A stretch of DNA of 41,522 nucleotides from assembly GCA_910584345.1 (NCBI GenBank), contig CAJTZX010000038.1, positions 1 through 41,522 of the forward strand, read 5' to 3'. Each line of letters opens with the position of its first letter. Positions within the stretch are counted from its first letter, which is position 1. Source of the stretch: an uncultured Eubacterium sp. Its GTDB lineage: Bacteria > Bacillota > Clostridia > Lachnospirales > Lachnospiraceae. Both the position numbers and the translations under genes were made by a program. Under the pieces are notes generated by a model. The model did no database searches. It saw nothing but the letters and a program-made list of their open reading frames with translations, and was not told the origin of the DNA. Below, in pieces: positions 1-8,594 of this stretch.

Positions 1-56
1 TTCATTTTTGTATAATTTTCAATCCACTATTCAAGAGTTTCCGAGAGTACTCTGCC

Positions 57-248
57 ATGTACTCTCGAAAAAATATCCTGCGCCTACCTATGAGTTATTT
101 TGTGACTGATGTACTAGAAAAAGTTTTGCTTCAGGAAAGATACAAGGTTTTTCATGTCTATTCAGCGAAGATACGCCGGATTGTATGGAAAGCTTTACGA
201 GTTCACATTAGCAATTTTAGAAAGAAACTACGGGACTTGAATAAATGA
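57..248 (+). pseudogene. Remnant resembling the C-terminal end of an OmpR-type response regulator
   Basis: A 63-codon frame whose end, VHISNFRKKL, resembles the recognition-helix/wing region of OmpR/PhoB winged-helix regulators (family pattern VHISNLRKKL). The preceding residues match the family only loosely and there is no receiver domain, so this is at best a decayed or truncated fragment that may begin outside the window. No convincing ribosome site precedes the ATG at 57. A strong terminator follows at 272-310, which suggests this was once the end of a transcription unit. The identification rests on about ten residues and is weak. Confidence 0.3.
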
Positions 249-271
249 ATCATGTTAAATAAGGATGATTG

Positions 272-310
272 TCCGCTATGCGTAAATATATTGCCGCATA
301 GCGGATTTTT
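272..310 (+). terminator. Intrinsic terminator after the regulator remnant
   Basis: A perfect 11-bp stem (TCCGCTATGCG at 272-282 with CGCATAGCGGA at 295-305), a 12-nt loop and a following TTTTTATAT run. It separates the upstream remnant from gmd. Confidence 0.8.
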
Positions 311-367
311 ATATATATAAAGGTATGAATCAGTAACATACAAGTACTCTTTGGCGTGAATTGCTTC

Positions 368-395
368 TTGCAGTAAATATTTTGGAACCTATAAG
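368..395 (+). promoter_or_regulatory. Candidate sigma-A promoter for gmd-rmd
   Basis: TTGCAG at 368-373, a 16-nt spacer and TATAAG at 390-395. This is a reasonable but not perfect match to TTGACA/TATAAT, about 80 bp before the chosen gmd start. Confidence 0.4.
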
Positions 396-473
396 TGTGC
401 TATATTTCTTACGATGGGCAAGGTGTCCGTTTTAATTGGTTATTACAGCATTGAGAGGAGTAGAGCGAAAATA

Positions 474-1502
474 ATGAAGAGAGCACTTATTACCGGAATT
501 ACGGGACAGGATGGCTCCTATCTGGCAGAGCTTTTGCTGGAAAAAGGATATGAGGTATATGGCATCATGCGCCGCAAGAGCGTTGTCGATTATGGGAATG
601 TCGGGCATATCAGACAAAAGATTCATTTTATCTATGCAGATATGACAGATTTCGTATCTCTTGTGCATGCGATGCAGGTTTCGATGGCAGATGAGGTATA
701 TAATCTGGCGGCGCAGTCTTTTGTAGGGACAAGCTGGGAACAGCCGTTGGCGACAGCTGAGATTGACGCGCTTGGAGTGACAAATATGCTGGAAGCAATT
801 CGTATGGTGAAACCAGAGGCACATTTTTATCAGGCGGCTACTTCGGAAATGTTCGGTAAAGTGCAGGAGATGCCTCAGACAGAGAAGACGCCGTTTTATC
901 CGAGAAGCCCTTATGGAGTGGCAAAGCTGTATGCGTATTGGATTACGAAAAATTATCGGGAAAGTTATGGTATGTTTGCGTGCAGCGGGATTTTGTTTAA
1001 TCATGAAAGCGAACGCAGAGGCAAGGAATTTGTAACCCGTAAAATTACGTATGCCGCTGCCTGTATCAAAGAAGGACTTCAAGATTTTGTGGAGTTAGGA
1101 AACCTGGATGCAAAACGTGACTGGGGACATGCCAAAGATTATGTCCGGGCAATGTGGATGCTGCTGCAAAATGATATGCCGCAGGATTATGTGATTGCTA
1201 CCAATGAAACAAGGACGGTGCGAGAATTTGCAGAAGCAGCGTTTCGATACGCCGGATTTCGGATTGTATGGGAAGGCCAGGGTGTGGATGAAGTCGGAAA
1301 AGACGAGGACAGCGGCCGCGTTTTAGTAAAGATCAATCCGCAGTTTTACCGTCCTGCAGAGGTTGAGCTATTGTGGGGAAATCCAGCTAAGGCAGAAGCA
1401 GAGTTAGGCTGGAAACGGGAAATCACATTTGATGGATTAGTGGAGCGAATGGTAAAAAGCGATATGGAAGCAGTCGCAAAGAACATGCTGAGGGAAAGAT
1501 GA
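474..1502 (+). CDS. gmd: GDP-mannose 4,6-dehydratase
   Basis: Converts GDP-D-mannose to GDP-4-dehydro-6-deoxy-D-mannose with bound NADP(+), the first step towards GDP-rhamnose or GDP-fucose in the cytoplasm. The 342-residue product begins MKRALITGITGQDGSYLAE, the Rossmann GxxGxxG motif typical of Gmd. It carries the short-chain dehydrogenase YxxxK pair in SPYGVAKLYAYW and the family hallmark NHESERRG near residue 175. An ATG at 414 is in frame, but 474 is preferred: it starts exactly at the conserved N-terminus and follows GAGGAG at 455-460. The stop overlaps the next gene's ATG by 4 bp, so the pair is translationally coupled. The usual NHESPRRG has E in place of P here, probably harmless. 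Confidence 0.95.
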   Translation: MKRALITGITGQDGSYLAELLLEKGYEVYGIMRRKSVVDYGNVGHIRQKIHFIYADMTDFVSLVHAMQVSMADEVYNLAAQSFVGTSWEQPLATAEIDALGVTNMLEAIRMVKPEAHFYQAATSEMFGKVQEMPQTEKTPFYPRSPYGVAKLYAYWITKNYRESYGMFACSGILFNHESERRGKEFVTRKITYAAACIKEGLQDFVELGNLDAKRDWGHAKDYVRAMWMLLQNDMPQDYVIATNETRTVREFAEAAFRYAGFRIVWEGQGVDEVGKDEDSGRVLVKINPQFYRPAEVELLWGNPAKAEAELGWKREITFDGLVERMVKSDMEAVAKNMLRER

Positions 1503-2455
1503 GATCATTAATTATTGGAGCCGCCGGATTTGTAGGAGCTTATTTAATCAGGCATTTGCATCAGGAGCTTGGACATCAGACAGCTGTTACAAAGCTGCCG
1601 CATGAACAGATACGGTCAAAATGCTGTGATTTGGATATTTATAATCTGGATATTTTAGATGCGGATGCGGTTTTTCAATTGCTGCAGAAAGTGCATCCAG
1701 ATTATATTTTTCATTTGGCTGCGCAAAGTTCTGTAGCTGCAGCGTGGAAAAACCCTGGTATCACGGTTGATATTAATATTCATGGTGTTGTAAATGTATT
1801 GGAAGCGGTTCGCAAGCTGGAGTTTCGTACGAGAATTTTGCTTGTTGGTTCGGGGGAAGAATACGGATTGGTGCAGCCGGATGAGATACCTGTTTCTGAA
1901 GAGAATAGAATTTGCCCTGGCAATATTTATGCAGCTACAAAAGCATGTCAAAATATGCTCGGTAAAATCTATGCAAGAGCGTATGGGTTAGAAGTAATTA
2001 TGGTGCGTGCGTTCAATCATATCGGGCCAAATCAGGAGCCTCTGTTTGTAGTGGCGGACTTTTGCAGGCAGGTAGCGTGGATTGAAGCCGGCAGACAGGA
2101 TGCGCACATGCGTGTAGGAAATCTGGAGGTAAAACGTGATTTTACGGATGTCCGTGACGTTGTGCGTGCATATGCAATGTTGGCCGAATCAGGTGAGTCA
2201 GGAGAGACTTATAATGTCGGCAGCGGCAGCGCTGTCAGCATTGCACATATATTACAAATGATACTGAATAAATCCAAGGCCAATATTATGGTTGAGACAG
2301 ATCCGTCCAGGCTGCGGCCGGTTGATTTGCCGGTAATAGAAGCAAATATCTATAAGCTGCAAAAGATTACCGGTTGGAAGCCGTTGATCGGACTGGAGCA
2401 GACGGTCGAAGAGACTTTGGATTATTGGAGACAAAGAGCAAAGGCTGACAGATAG
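1499..2455 (+). CDS. rmd: GDP-4-dehydro-6-deoxy-D-mannose reductase (NAD-dependent epimerase/dehydratase)
   Basis: Extended short-chain dehydrogenase of 318 residues. It has an N-terminal GAAGFVGAYL nucleotide-binding loop, a GSGEEYG segment in the catalytic serine region, YAATK (Tyr-xxx-Lys), and RAFNHIGPNQ and DVRDVVRAY blocks. DPSRLRPVDLP near the end is the signature I associate with Rmd-type reductases rather than generic epimerases. With gmd immediately upstream and overlapping (ATGA), it should reduce the Gmd product to GDP-D-rhamnose, a donor for surface polysaccharide. A GDP-fucose-type outcome is less likely because Fcl/WcaG proteins look different in the C-terminal half. No T-rich terminator is visible before the convergent XRE gene, whose stop lies only 6 bp beyond this stop. 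Confidence 0.85.
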   Translation: MRSLIIGAAGFVGAYLIRHLHQELGHQTAVTKLPHEQIRSKCCDLDIYNLDILDADAVFQLLQKVHPDYIFHLAAQSSVAAAWKNPGITVDINIHGVVNVLEAVRKLEFRTRILLVGSGEEYGLVQPDEIPVSEENRICPGNIYAATKACQNMLGKIYARAYGLEVIMVRAFNHIGPNQEPLFVVADFCRQVAWIEAGRQDAHMRVGNLEVKRDFTDVRDVVRAYAMLAESGESGETYNVGSGSAVSIAHILQMILNKSKANIMVETDPSRLRPVDLPVIEANIYKLQKITGWKPLIGLEQTVEETLDYWRQRAKADR

Positions 2456-2461
2456 CAATGG

Positions 2462-2797
2462 TCAGCCAACGCTCATAATTTCTGCAATCGCCCGGATAAT
2501 TTGCACATATCTGGAATAAGTGGCCGCGTCTTTTGTCTTAACACTATTTAAAATATTTAACAAAATCGGATCTGACGGCCGAATAATATCCCATAGCACA
2601 TAATCTGCGCTGATTTCCAATTCGTTGCATAAAGCAACAAACGTATCCATACTCATAATACGTGTACCACGTTCAATATGTCCCATAAAAGAAAGGCTGA
2701 TGTTGCATTTTTCTGAAAGCCTGTCTTGTGACCAGCCTTTTGCAAGTCTTGCAGCTCGTATTTTCTGGCCGATTTTCTGGTAATCCAGTTCATTCAT
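2462..2797 (-). CDS. XRE-family helix-turn-helix transcriptional regulator
   Basis: A 111-residue protein with a lambda-repressor-like HTH at about residues 9-65: IGQKIRAARLAKGWSQDRLS, then NISLSFMGHIERGTRIMSMD. The remaining 45 residues are helical with no obvious ligand or protease domain, so it is a small DNA-binding regulator. The start at 2797 follows AGGAGG in the minus-strand leader. Its own promoter (2884-2911) is flanked by two near-identical 12-bp repeats that could be operators. It is convergent with rmd and divergent from the pheST leader. The target genes are unknown; autoregulation is an inference. Confidence 0.8.
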   Translation of the reverse strand: MNELDYQKIGQKIRAARLAKGWSQDRLSEKCNISLSFMGHIERGTRIMSMDTFVALCNELEISADYVLWDIIRPSDPILLNILNSVKTKDAATYSRYVQIIRAIAEIMSVG

Positions 2798-2842
2798 CGT
2801 TGTGTCCTCCTAAGTGTTTCTTTTATTATGTATCCTTAAAAT

Positions 2843-2942
2843 GTGTACTGTAAGAATTATTTATTACTTAAAGAGATACTAAAATTATACACGATTGGAT
2901 ATATACTGCAAGAAGTATTTGTGTACTTATAGTATAAAAATT
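2843..2942. repeat. Two direct GTGTACT repeats flanking the XRE promoter (candidate operators)
   Basis: GTGTACTGTAAG at 2843-2854 and GTGTACTTATAG at 2931-2942 share the first seven bases and TA further on. They lie on either side of the minus-strand promoter at 2884-2911, where repressor sites would be expected. Operator function is an inference. Confidence 0.35.
2884..2911 (-). promoter_or_regulatory. Sigma-A promoter of the XRE regulator gene
   Basis: Read on the minus strand: TTGCAG (complement of 2906-2911), a 16-nt spacer, TATAAT (complement of 2884-2889). The -10 box is perfect. The start codon lies about 85 nt downstream. Confidence 0.65.
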
Positions 2943-2970
2943 TTTAAAAGACATTTTTTTGAAATTTTTC

Positions 2971-2999
2971 TTGCACGAAACAATACTCTGCGCTATAAT
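2971..2999 (+). promoter_or_regulatory. Sigma-A promoter of the pheST T-box transcript
   Basis: TTGCAC at 2971-2976, a 17-nt spacer and a perfect TATAAT at 2994-2999. Transcription would start near 3006, giving a leader of about 360 nt before pheS. Confidence 0.8.
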
Positions 3000-3005
3000 A
3001 GGTGC

Positions 3006-3337
3006 AGTCTAATATGTAAATGCGAAGAAGGTGGCGTAAAAGCAGCCGATGACTGATTCCGCTGACAGAGAAAAAAAGTGAGGCGCTGAGAGCTTTTTTC
3101 AGGATGGGCAGTTTTCGGATTTCACACCGGAGCAGTTTAGGTGAAGTGTGTTTAGGTTTTTTTGATACATGTGTAGTCTGAAACGTTTATACACGTTACG
3201 TATGTCAAGCGCTTGATTTTATCTGAATGTGTGGCGTTTTTATTTTGTAAACGCTTTTGGATCGTTTGGATAAAGATCAGGAAACAGGGTGGTACCGCGG
3301 ATAACTCCGTCCCTTTTTGGGATGGAGTTTTTTTATT
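3006..3337 (+). ncRNA. T-box riboswitch leader, tRNA-Phe responsive
   Basis: The T-box core AGGGTGGTACCGCG lies at 3286-3299 and is followed directly by a terminator hairpin, the standard antiterminator/terminator arrangement. When tRNA-Phe is uncharged, its 3' end pairs with the UGGU bulge in the T-box and stabilises the antiterminator, allowing pheS-pheT to be transcribed. UGGU fits a tRNA whose discriminator base is A. TTC (Phe codon) at 3121-3123, in a segment reading GGATTTCACACC, is a plausible specifier, though I did not fold Stem I in full. The position just upstream of pheS supports phenylalanine specificity. The 5' end is estimated from the promoter. Confidence 0.9.
3303..3337 (+). 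terminator. Regulated terminator of the pheST T-box leader
   Basis: An 11-bp stem (AACTCCGTCCC at 3303-3313 with GGGATGGAGTT at 3319-3329, one G-U pair), a 5-nt loop and a long T-run. It overlaps the 3' part of the T-box antiterminator. Confidence 0.9.
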
Positions 3338-3365
3338 TTATTTTTTCGATAAGGAGAATTCGTAT

Positions 3366-4385
3366 ATGAAAGAAAAACTGCAAAAAATCAAGGAAGAAGC
3401 GACGCGTCAGATTCAGGCGTCTCAAGAACTGTCCAAATTAAATGAAGTCCGGGTAGCTTTTCTTGGAAAAAAGGGGGAGCTTACTGCAGTATTAAAGAGT
3501 ATGAAGGACGTGCTGCCGCAAGACCGTCCGGCAGTCGGGCAGCTTGTAAATGAAACAAGAGCTGCGATTGAAGATATGCTGGAAGAGACAAAAAAGAAAT
3601 TAGAAGAAGCAGAATTAAATTTCCGGCTGAAACAGGAAGTCATAGATGTAACGCTTCCGGCGAAGAAAAACCGTATCGGCCATCGGCACCCAAATACCAT
3701 TGCGTTAGAAGAAGTGGAACGTATTTTTGTAGGTATGGGTTACGAAGTTGTGGAAGGGCCTGAGGTAGAGTATGATTATTATAATTTTGAAGCATTGAAT
3801 ATTCCTGCTGACCATCCGGCAAAAGACGAACAGGACACATTTTATATTAATCAGAACATTTTGCTGCGTACACAGACTTCTCCGGTACAGGTACGTACGA
3901 TGGAAAGCCGTCCATTGCCGATTCGTATGATTGCACCGGGCAGAGTGTTCCGTTCAGATGAGGTAGACGCTACGCATTCGCCTTCTTTCCATCAGATTGA
4001 AGGAATGGTTATTGACAAGCATATTACATTTGCTGATTTGAAAGGAACATTGGCTGAATTTGCGAAGGAGCTGTTTGGTAAAGATACAAAAGTGAAGTTC
4101 CGGCCACATCATTTTCCGTTTACAGAGCCTAGCGCAGAGGTAGACGTTACCTGCTTTAAATGCGGCGGCAGTGGATGCCGGTTTTGCAAGGGAAGCGGCT
4201 GGATTGAAATTTTAGGATGCGGGATGATTCATCCAAAAGTGTTGAAAATGAGTGGCATTGACCCGCAGGAATACTCGGGATTTGCGTTTGGCGTTGGATT
4301 GGAACGAATCGCATTGCTCAAGTATGAGATTGATGATATGCGGCTTTTGTATGAAAATGATGACAGATTTTTATCGCAGTTTTAG
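3366..4385 (+). CDS. pheS: Phenylalanyl-tRNA synthetase alpha subunit
   Basis: Catalytic subunit of the alpha2-beta2 enzyme that charges tRNA-Phe in the cytoplasm. The 339-residue product has an N-terminal coiled-coil arm (about residues 1-90), then the class II core: HPNTIALEEVERIF, motif 2 FRSDEVDATHSPSFHQIEG, and motif 3 FAFGVGLERIALLKY near the end. A Cys cluster (CFKCGGSGCRFC) sits near residue 255, as in other Firmicutes PheS. The frame is open further upstream into the T-box, but the start at 3366 is set by AAGGAG at 3351-3356 and the family's length. pheT follows 65 bp downstream in the same unit, under the T-box. Confidence 0.97.
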   Translation: MKEKLQKIKEEATRQIQASQELSKLNEVRVAFLGKKGELTAVLKSMKDVLPQDRPAVGQLVNETRAAIEDMLEETKKKLEEAELNFRLKQEVIDVTLPAKKNRIGHRHPNTIALEEVERIFVGMGYEVVEGPEVEYDYYNFEALNIPADHPAKDEQDTFYINQNILLRTQTSPVQVRTMESRPLPIRMIAPGRVFRSDEVDATHSPSFHQIEGMVIDKHITFADLKGTLAEFAKELFGKDTKVKFRPHHFPFTEPSAEVDVTCFKCGGSGCRFCKGSGWIEILGCGMIHPKVLKMSGIDPQEYSGFAFGVGLERIALLKYEIDDMRLLYENDDRFLSQF

Positions 4386-4450
4386 ATTTGGCAACTCTGC
4401 ATAGAGTAAAGGGTCATATAGAGTAAATAGATTATTTTGGAGGAAACAGC

Positions 4451-6871
4451 ATGAATACTTCTTTAAAGTGGATCAAAGATATGGTGCCTGGACTGGAAGC
4501 TGCTCCGCAGGAATATGCGGATGCAATGACATTATCCGGCACGAAGGTAGAAGGATATGAAGCATTTGATAAAGATTTGGATAAAATTATCATCGGACAA
4601 ATTCAAAAAATAGAAAAACATCCAGATGCAGATAAGCTTGTCGTTTGCCAGGTGGACGTGGGTGAAGCGGAACCTGTTCAGATCGTAACCGGAGCGCCGA
4701 ATGTCAAAGAAGGACAGAAAGTGCCTGTTGTATTAGATGGCGGACGTGTGGCAGGCGGGCATGACGGCTCAAAGACAGATGGCGGTATTAAAATTAAAAA
4801 AGGAAAGCTGAGGGGGGTTGTATCGAATGGTATGATGTGTTCGATCGAAGAACTCGGTTCTTCCAAAGATATGTATCCAAAGGCGCCGGAAGAGGGGATT
4901 TATATCTTTGACGATTCTGTTTCGGTTGGCGCCGATGCAGTCAAACAGTTGGGGCTGGATGATGTATCCATAGAGTATGAAATTACATCAAACCGTGTTG
5001 ATTGTTTTAGCGTGATTGGCATTGCAAGAGAAGCAGCAGCAACTTTTCGCCTGCCGTTTGAGCCTCCGGTTATAAAAGAAACCGGAAATGAAGAAGATGT
5101 CAATGACTATATCAAAGTACGCGTGGAGGATACAAAACTATGCCCGCGTTATATGGCTCGTGTGGTAAAAAATATTCATATTGCGCCGTCTCCAGAATGG
5201 ATGCAGCGTAGGCTTGCGGCACAGGGGATACGGCCGATTAACAATATTGTAGATATTACAAACTATGTAATGGAAGAATATGGCCAGCCGATGCATGCAT
5301 ATGATCTGGATACGATTGCAGGAAAGCAGATTGTTGTACGGCGTGCAGAGAAAAATGAAACGTTTGTAACTTTAGATGGGCAAGAGCGCGTATTAGACGA
5401 TACGGTTCTGATGATTTGCGACGCCGAAAAACCGGTTGGCATTGCAGGGATTATGGGCGGCGAAAATTCTATGATTACAGATAATGTGACAACGATGTTA
5501 TTTGAAGCTGCTTGTTTCGATGGGACGAATATCCGCCGTTCGGCTAAAAAAATCGGTATGCGCACAGATGCATCAGGCAAATTTGAAAAAGGGCTGGATC
5601 CAAACAATGCGATCGAGGCTATGAACCGTGCCTGCCAGCTGATGGAAGAGCTTGGCGCTGGTGAAGTCGTTGGAGGAGTTGTAGACATCTATTCTGCAAA
5701 AAAAGAAGGCAGACGGATTGCATTTGAACCGGAAAAGTACAATCATCTGCTTGGAACAGACATTGAATCTGAAACAATGCTCCAATATTTCGAAAAAATA
5801 GAATTAGGATATGATAAAGCGTCAAATGAAGTACTGATTCCTTCCTGGCGGCAGGATTTGGAGTGTAGTGCAGATTTGGCGGAAGAAGTAGCCAGATTTT
5901 ATGGTTATGATAAAATCGAGACAACATTGCCGTCCGGGGAGGCTACGACAGGAAAACTCTCTTTTAAACTGCGCATTGAGGCAGTTGCAAGAGATGTAGC
6001 TGAATACTGCGGGTTCAGCCAGGGGATGGTATATTCTTTTGAAAGTCCAAAAGTGTTCGACAAATTGCTGCTTCCAAAGGATTCAAACCTGCGCAAAGCA
6101 GTCACAATTGCGAATCCGCTGGGTGAAGATTTTAGTATTATGCGAACGATTTCGTTAAATGGGATGCTGACTTCTTTGGCGATGAATTATAATAGAAGAA
6201 ATAAAGATGTACGGTTGTATGAATTAGGTAATATTTATCTTCCAAAGGAGCTTCCGCTAAGCGAACTTCCGGATGAAAGAATGCAGTTTACGCTCGGCAT
6301 GTATGGAGAAGGCGATTTCTTTACAATGAAAGGCGTGATTGAAGAATTTTTGCAGCAAACAGGTATGGACAAAAAACCGGAATACAATCCGAATGCGGAA
6401 AAGCCGTTTTTGCATCCAGGAAGACAGGCAGAAATCTGTTATGACCATAAAGTCATTGGGTATTTTGGTGAAGTACATCCCACGGTAGCAGCGAACTATT
6501 CTATCAAAGAACGTGTATACGTAGCTGTGATTGACATGCCCTTGATCGTAGAGATGGCAAGCTTTGACCGCAAATATACTGGTATTGCCAAATTCCCTGC
6601 AGTTACAAGAGATCTTAGTATGGTATGTCCGAAGCAGATTTTAGCCGGCGATATTGAAAAGATCATTGAAAGCAAAGGCGGCAGCTATTTGGAGAGTTAT
6701 CGGCTGTTTGATATTTACGAAGGAAATCAGATTAAGCTTGGATACAAATCCATGGCCTATTCGATTACGTTCCGGGCAGCAGACCGTACGCTGGATGACG
6801 AAGCGGTAAACGAACCACTGAATCGAATCATTCAGGCATTAGAAGCAAAAGGCATTGAACTTCGTAAATAA
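4451..6871 (+). CDS. pheT: Phenylalanyl-tRNA synthetase beta subunit
   Basis: Partner of PheS: structural, tRNA-binding and editing subunit. At 806 residues it is the usual bacterial length. Domains in order: an EMAP/OB-fold tRNA-binding domain at about 40-150 (KIEKHPDADKLVVCQVDVG), the B3/4 editing domain at about 210-390, the B5 DNA-binding-like domain at about 405-480 (ending EEVARFYGYDKI), the catalytic-like core, and a C-terminal FDX-ACB domain from about 713 (KFPAVTRDLSMVCP). GGAGG at 4439-4443 precedes the ATG. It is cotranscribed with pheS. No terminator is evident in the 139 bp before queA, so read-through is possible. Confidence 0.97.
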   Translation: MNTSLKWIKDMVPGLEAAPQEYADAMTLSGTKVEGYEAFDKDLDKIIIGQIQKIEKHPDADKLVVCQVDVGEAEPVQIVTGAPNVKEGQKVPVVLDGGRVAGGHDGSKTDGGIKIKKGKLRGVVSNGMMCSIEELGSSKDMYPKAPEEGIYIFDDSVSVGADAVKQLGLDDVSIEYEITSNRVDCFSVIGIAREAAATFRLPFEPPVIKETGNEEDVNDYIKVRVEDTKLCPRYMARVVKNIHIAPSPEWMQRRLAAQGIRPINNIVDITNYVMEEYGQPMHAYDLDTIAGKQIVVRRAEKNETFVTLDGQERVLDDTVLMICDAEKPVGIAGIMGGENSMITDNVTTMLFEAACFDGTNIRRSAKKIGMRTDASGKFEKGLDPNNAIEAMNRACQLMEELGAGEVVGGVVDIYSAKKEGRRIAFEPEKYNHLLGTDIESETMLQYFEKIELGYDKASNEVLIPSWRQDLECSADLAEEVARFYGYDKIETTLPSGEATTGKLSFKLRIEAVARDVAEYCGFSQGMVYSFESPKVFDKLLLPKDSNLRKAVTIANPLGEDFSIMRTISLNGMLTSLAMNYNRRNKDVRLYELGNIYLPKELPLSELPDERMQFTLGMYGEGDFFTMKGVIEEFLQQTGMDKKPEYNPNAEKPFLHPGRQAEICYDHKVIGYFGEVHPTVAANYSIKERVYVAVIDMPLIVEMASFDRKYTGIAKFPAVTRDLSMVCPKQILAGDIEKIIESKGGSYLESYRLFDIYEGNQIKLGYKSMAYSITFRAADRTLDDEAVNEPLNRIIQALEAKGIELRK

Positions 6872-7010
6872 AATGCTGCCTGAATCAGAAAATGAAAAAT
6901 TCAAAAGATAAAGGAAAATTTAAATTTAAACTTGATATAAATTTTAGGAAAATGGAAATACAAGGTAAAAATAATTGAGATTGTTATCAATTTAAGATGG
7001 ATATAAAATT

Positions 7011-8036
7011 ATGGATGTGAAAGATTTTTATTATGAATTGCCGCCGGAGTTGATTGCCCAGGATCCGCTAAAAGACCGTTCAAGCTCCAGACTTATGGTT
7101 TTGGGGCGTGCGGATGGATCCATTGAACATCATGTGTTTCGGGAAATCATCGATTATCTGTACCCAGGAGATTGTCTTGTCATTAATAATACAAAAGTAA
7201 TTCCGGCCCGGTTATTTGGCACCAAAGAAGGAACACAGGCGGGGATTGAGCTGCTGCTGCTAAAGCGGCTGGATGGCGATCGGTGGGAGACACTTGTAAA
7301 ACCTGGTAAAAAGGCAAAAATAGGAACAAAAATACAGTTTGGTGAGGGAATCTTAACCGGAGAAATTGTAGATATCGTAGAAGAGGGAAACCGAATCATT
7401 CAGTTTTCTTATACAGGTATTTTTGAAGAAATCTTAGATCAATTGGGAGAAATGCCGCTGCCTCCTTATATTACGCATCGACTGGAAGACAAACAGCGTT
7501 ACCAGACCGTTTATGCCAAACAGGAAGGATCAGCAGCGGCTCCAACTGCCGGACTGCATTTTACACCGCATTTGTTAGAACAGATTCGCAAAAAAGGAGT
7601 AGAGATTGCAGAGGTAACGCTGCATGTTGGGCTTGGTACCTTTCGCCCGGTAAAAGTAGAACAGATATCAGATCATCATATGCATTCGGAATTTTATAGC
7701 CTGGAACAGACACAGGCTGAAAAGATCAATCAGGCAAAAGCAGGCGGACACCGCATCATTGCTGTAGGCACAACAAGCACAAGGACACTGGAATCTGTGG
7801 CAGATGCGGACGGATACGTAAAGGCGGCCAGCGGATGGACGCAGATTTTTATTTATCCAGGCTATCATTTTCGGTGTATTGATGGGCTGATTACTAATTT
7901 TCACCTTCCGGAATCTACGCTGATTATGCTCGTGAGCGCATTGGCCGGAAGGGAGCATGTGCTGGAAGCATATGCGCAGGCAGTACAGGAGAGATATCGA
8001 TTTTTTAGTTTTGGGGATGCGATGTATATTGGGTGA
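7011..8036 (+). CDS. queA: S-adenosylmethionine:tRNA ribosyltransferase-isomerase
   Basis: Transfers and isomerises the ribosyl part of SAM onto preQ1-modified tRNA to give epoxyqueuosine at the wobble base of GUN anticodons. The 341-residue product shows the family blocks YELPPELIAQDPLKDRSSSR at the start, VINNTKVIPARLFG, PTAGLHFT, GTTSTRTLES and TNFHLPESTLIMLVSALAGR near the end. The length is normal. The upstream ribosome site is weak (AAGATGGA). Tgt is not in the window. A strong terminator at 8061-8110 closes the unit. Confidence 0.96.
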   Translation: MDVKDFYYELPPELIAQDPLKDRSSSRLMVLGRADGSIEHHVFREIIDYLYPGDCLVINNTKVIPARLFGTKEGTQAGIELLLLKRLDGDRWETLVKPGKKAKIGTKIQFGEGILTGEIVDIVEEGNRIIQFSYTGIFEEILDQLGEMPLPPYITHRLEDKQRYQTVYAKQEGSAAAPTAGLHFTPHLLEQIRKKGVEIAEVTLHVGLGTFRPVKVEQISDHHMHSEFYSLEQTQAEKINQAKAGGHRIIAVGTTSTRTLESVADADGYVKAASGWTQIFIYPGYHFRCIDGLITNFHLPESTLIMLVSALAGREHVLEAYAQAVQERYRFFSFGDAMYIG

Positions 8037-8060
8037 GCATCATGCATGTTATGTAATGGA

Positions 8061-8110
8061 TCAAACCGCTGAAATGTTGGAAAATTGCGTTTCAGCGGTT
8101 TGATTTCTTT
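8061..8110 (+). terminator. Intrinsic terminator of queA
   Basis: A perfect 14-bp stem (TCAAACCGCTGAAA at 8061-8074 with TTTCAGCGGTTTGA at 8090-8103), followed by TTTCTTTT. Confidence 0.85.
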
Positions 8111-8594
8111 TGGGTTCATAAATGAAAATAATTGTATTGAAAACATTCCTGCAGGAATATACCTATCAGAATCCTGTGTTATGTTTAATTTTTTAAACTA
8201 AGCAGTTTCTTATAGTAGTTAGTGAAGAAGCAAGATAGATACTGTCAGCTGGGGTACTGGTATTAATTTGTTGTTTTGAGCAAAGAATACATCATTACGT
8301 TACACGGGGAGTCGATAGCGTTTGTTGTTTTGGTAACAGAGAAACTATCAAATAATCCTGATTTGCTGATTATAAATAAGTTTATGCATGAAATATGTGT
8401 AAGAACATAAAACAACGTAAAGACTATGCATTGAGTTTGCTTTTGATATATGGTAGTATATAGATAACATTATTGGATGCTTGTGCAACGATTTAGAGTT
8501 CCTTAATGCTGGAAAGTGGGAAAACATGATATCATCGAGGTGGATGAATATAAGAGTATGATTGAATAATAATTAATGGACAAATTTTATAGAA
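8111..8594. other. Gene-poor AT-rich stretch before the accessory region
   Basis: About 480 bp without a supportable gene. One frame (roughly 8456-8561) stays open for 35 codons and ends in TGA with residues such as DLEFLNAGKW, which may be the decayed end of a lost gene, but no start or family is recognisable. Base composition becomes noticeably more AT-rich from here to about 12 kb, consistent with acquired DNA. Confidence 0.4.

Noticed and set aside
432..1082. Long minus-strand open frame opposite gmd
   Set aside because: Antisense shadow of a clear gmd gene; no ribosome site and no family resemblance.
2443..2467. GGCTGAC/GTCAGCC inverted repeat between rmd and the XRE gene
   Set aside because: Only 7 bp, no T-run on either side; not supportable as a terminator.
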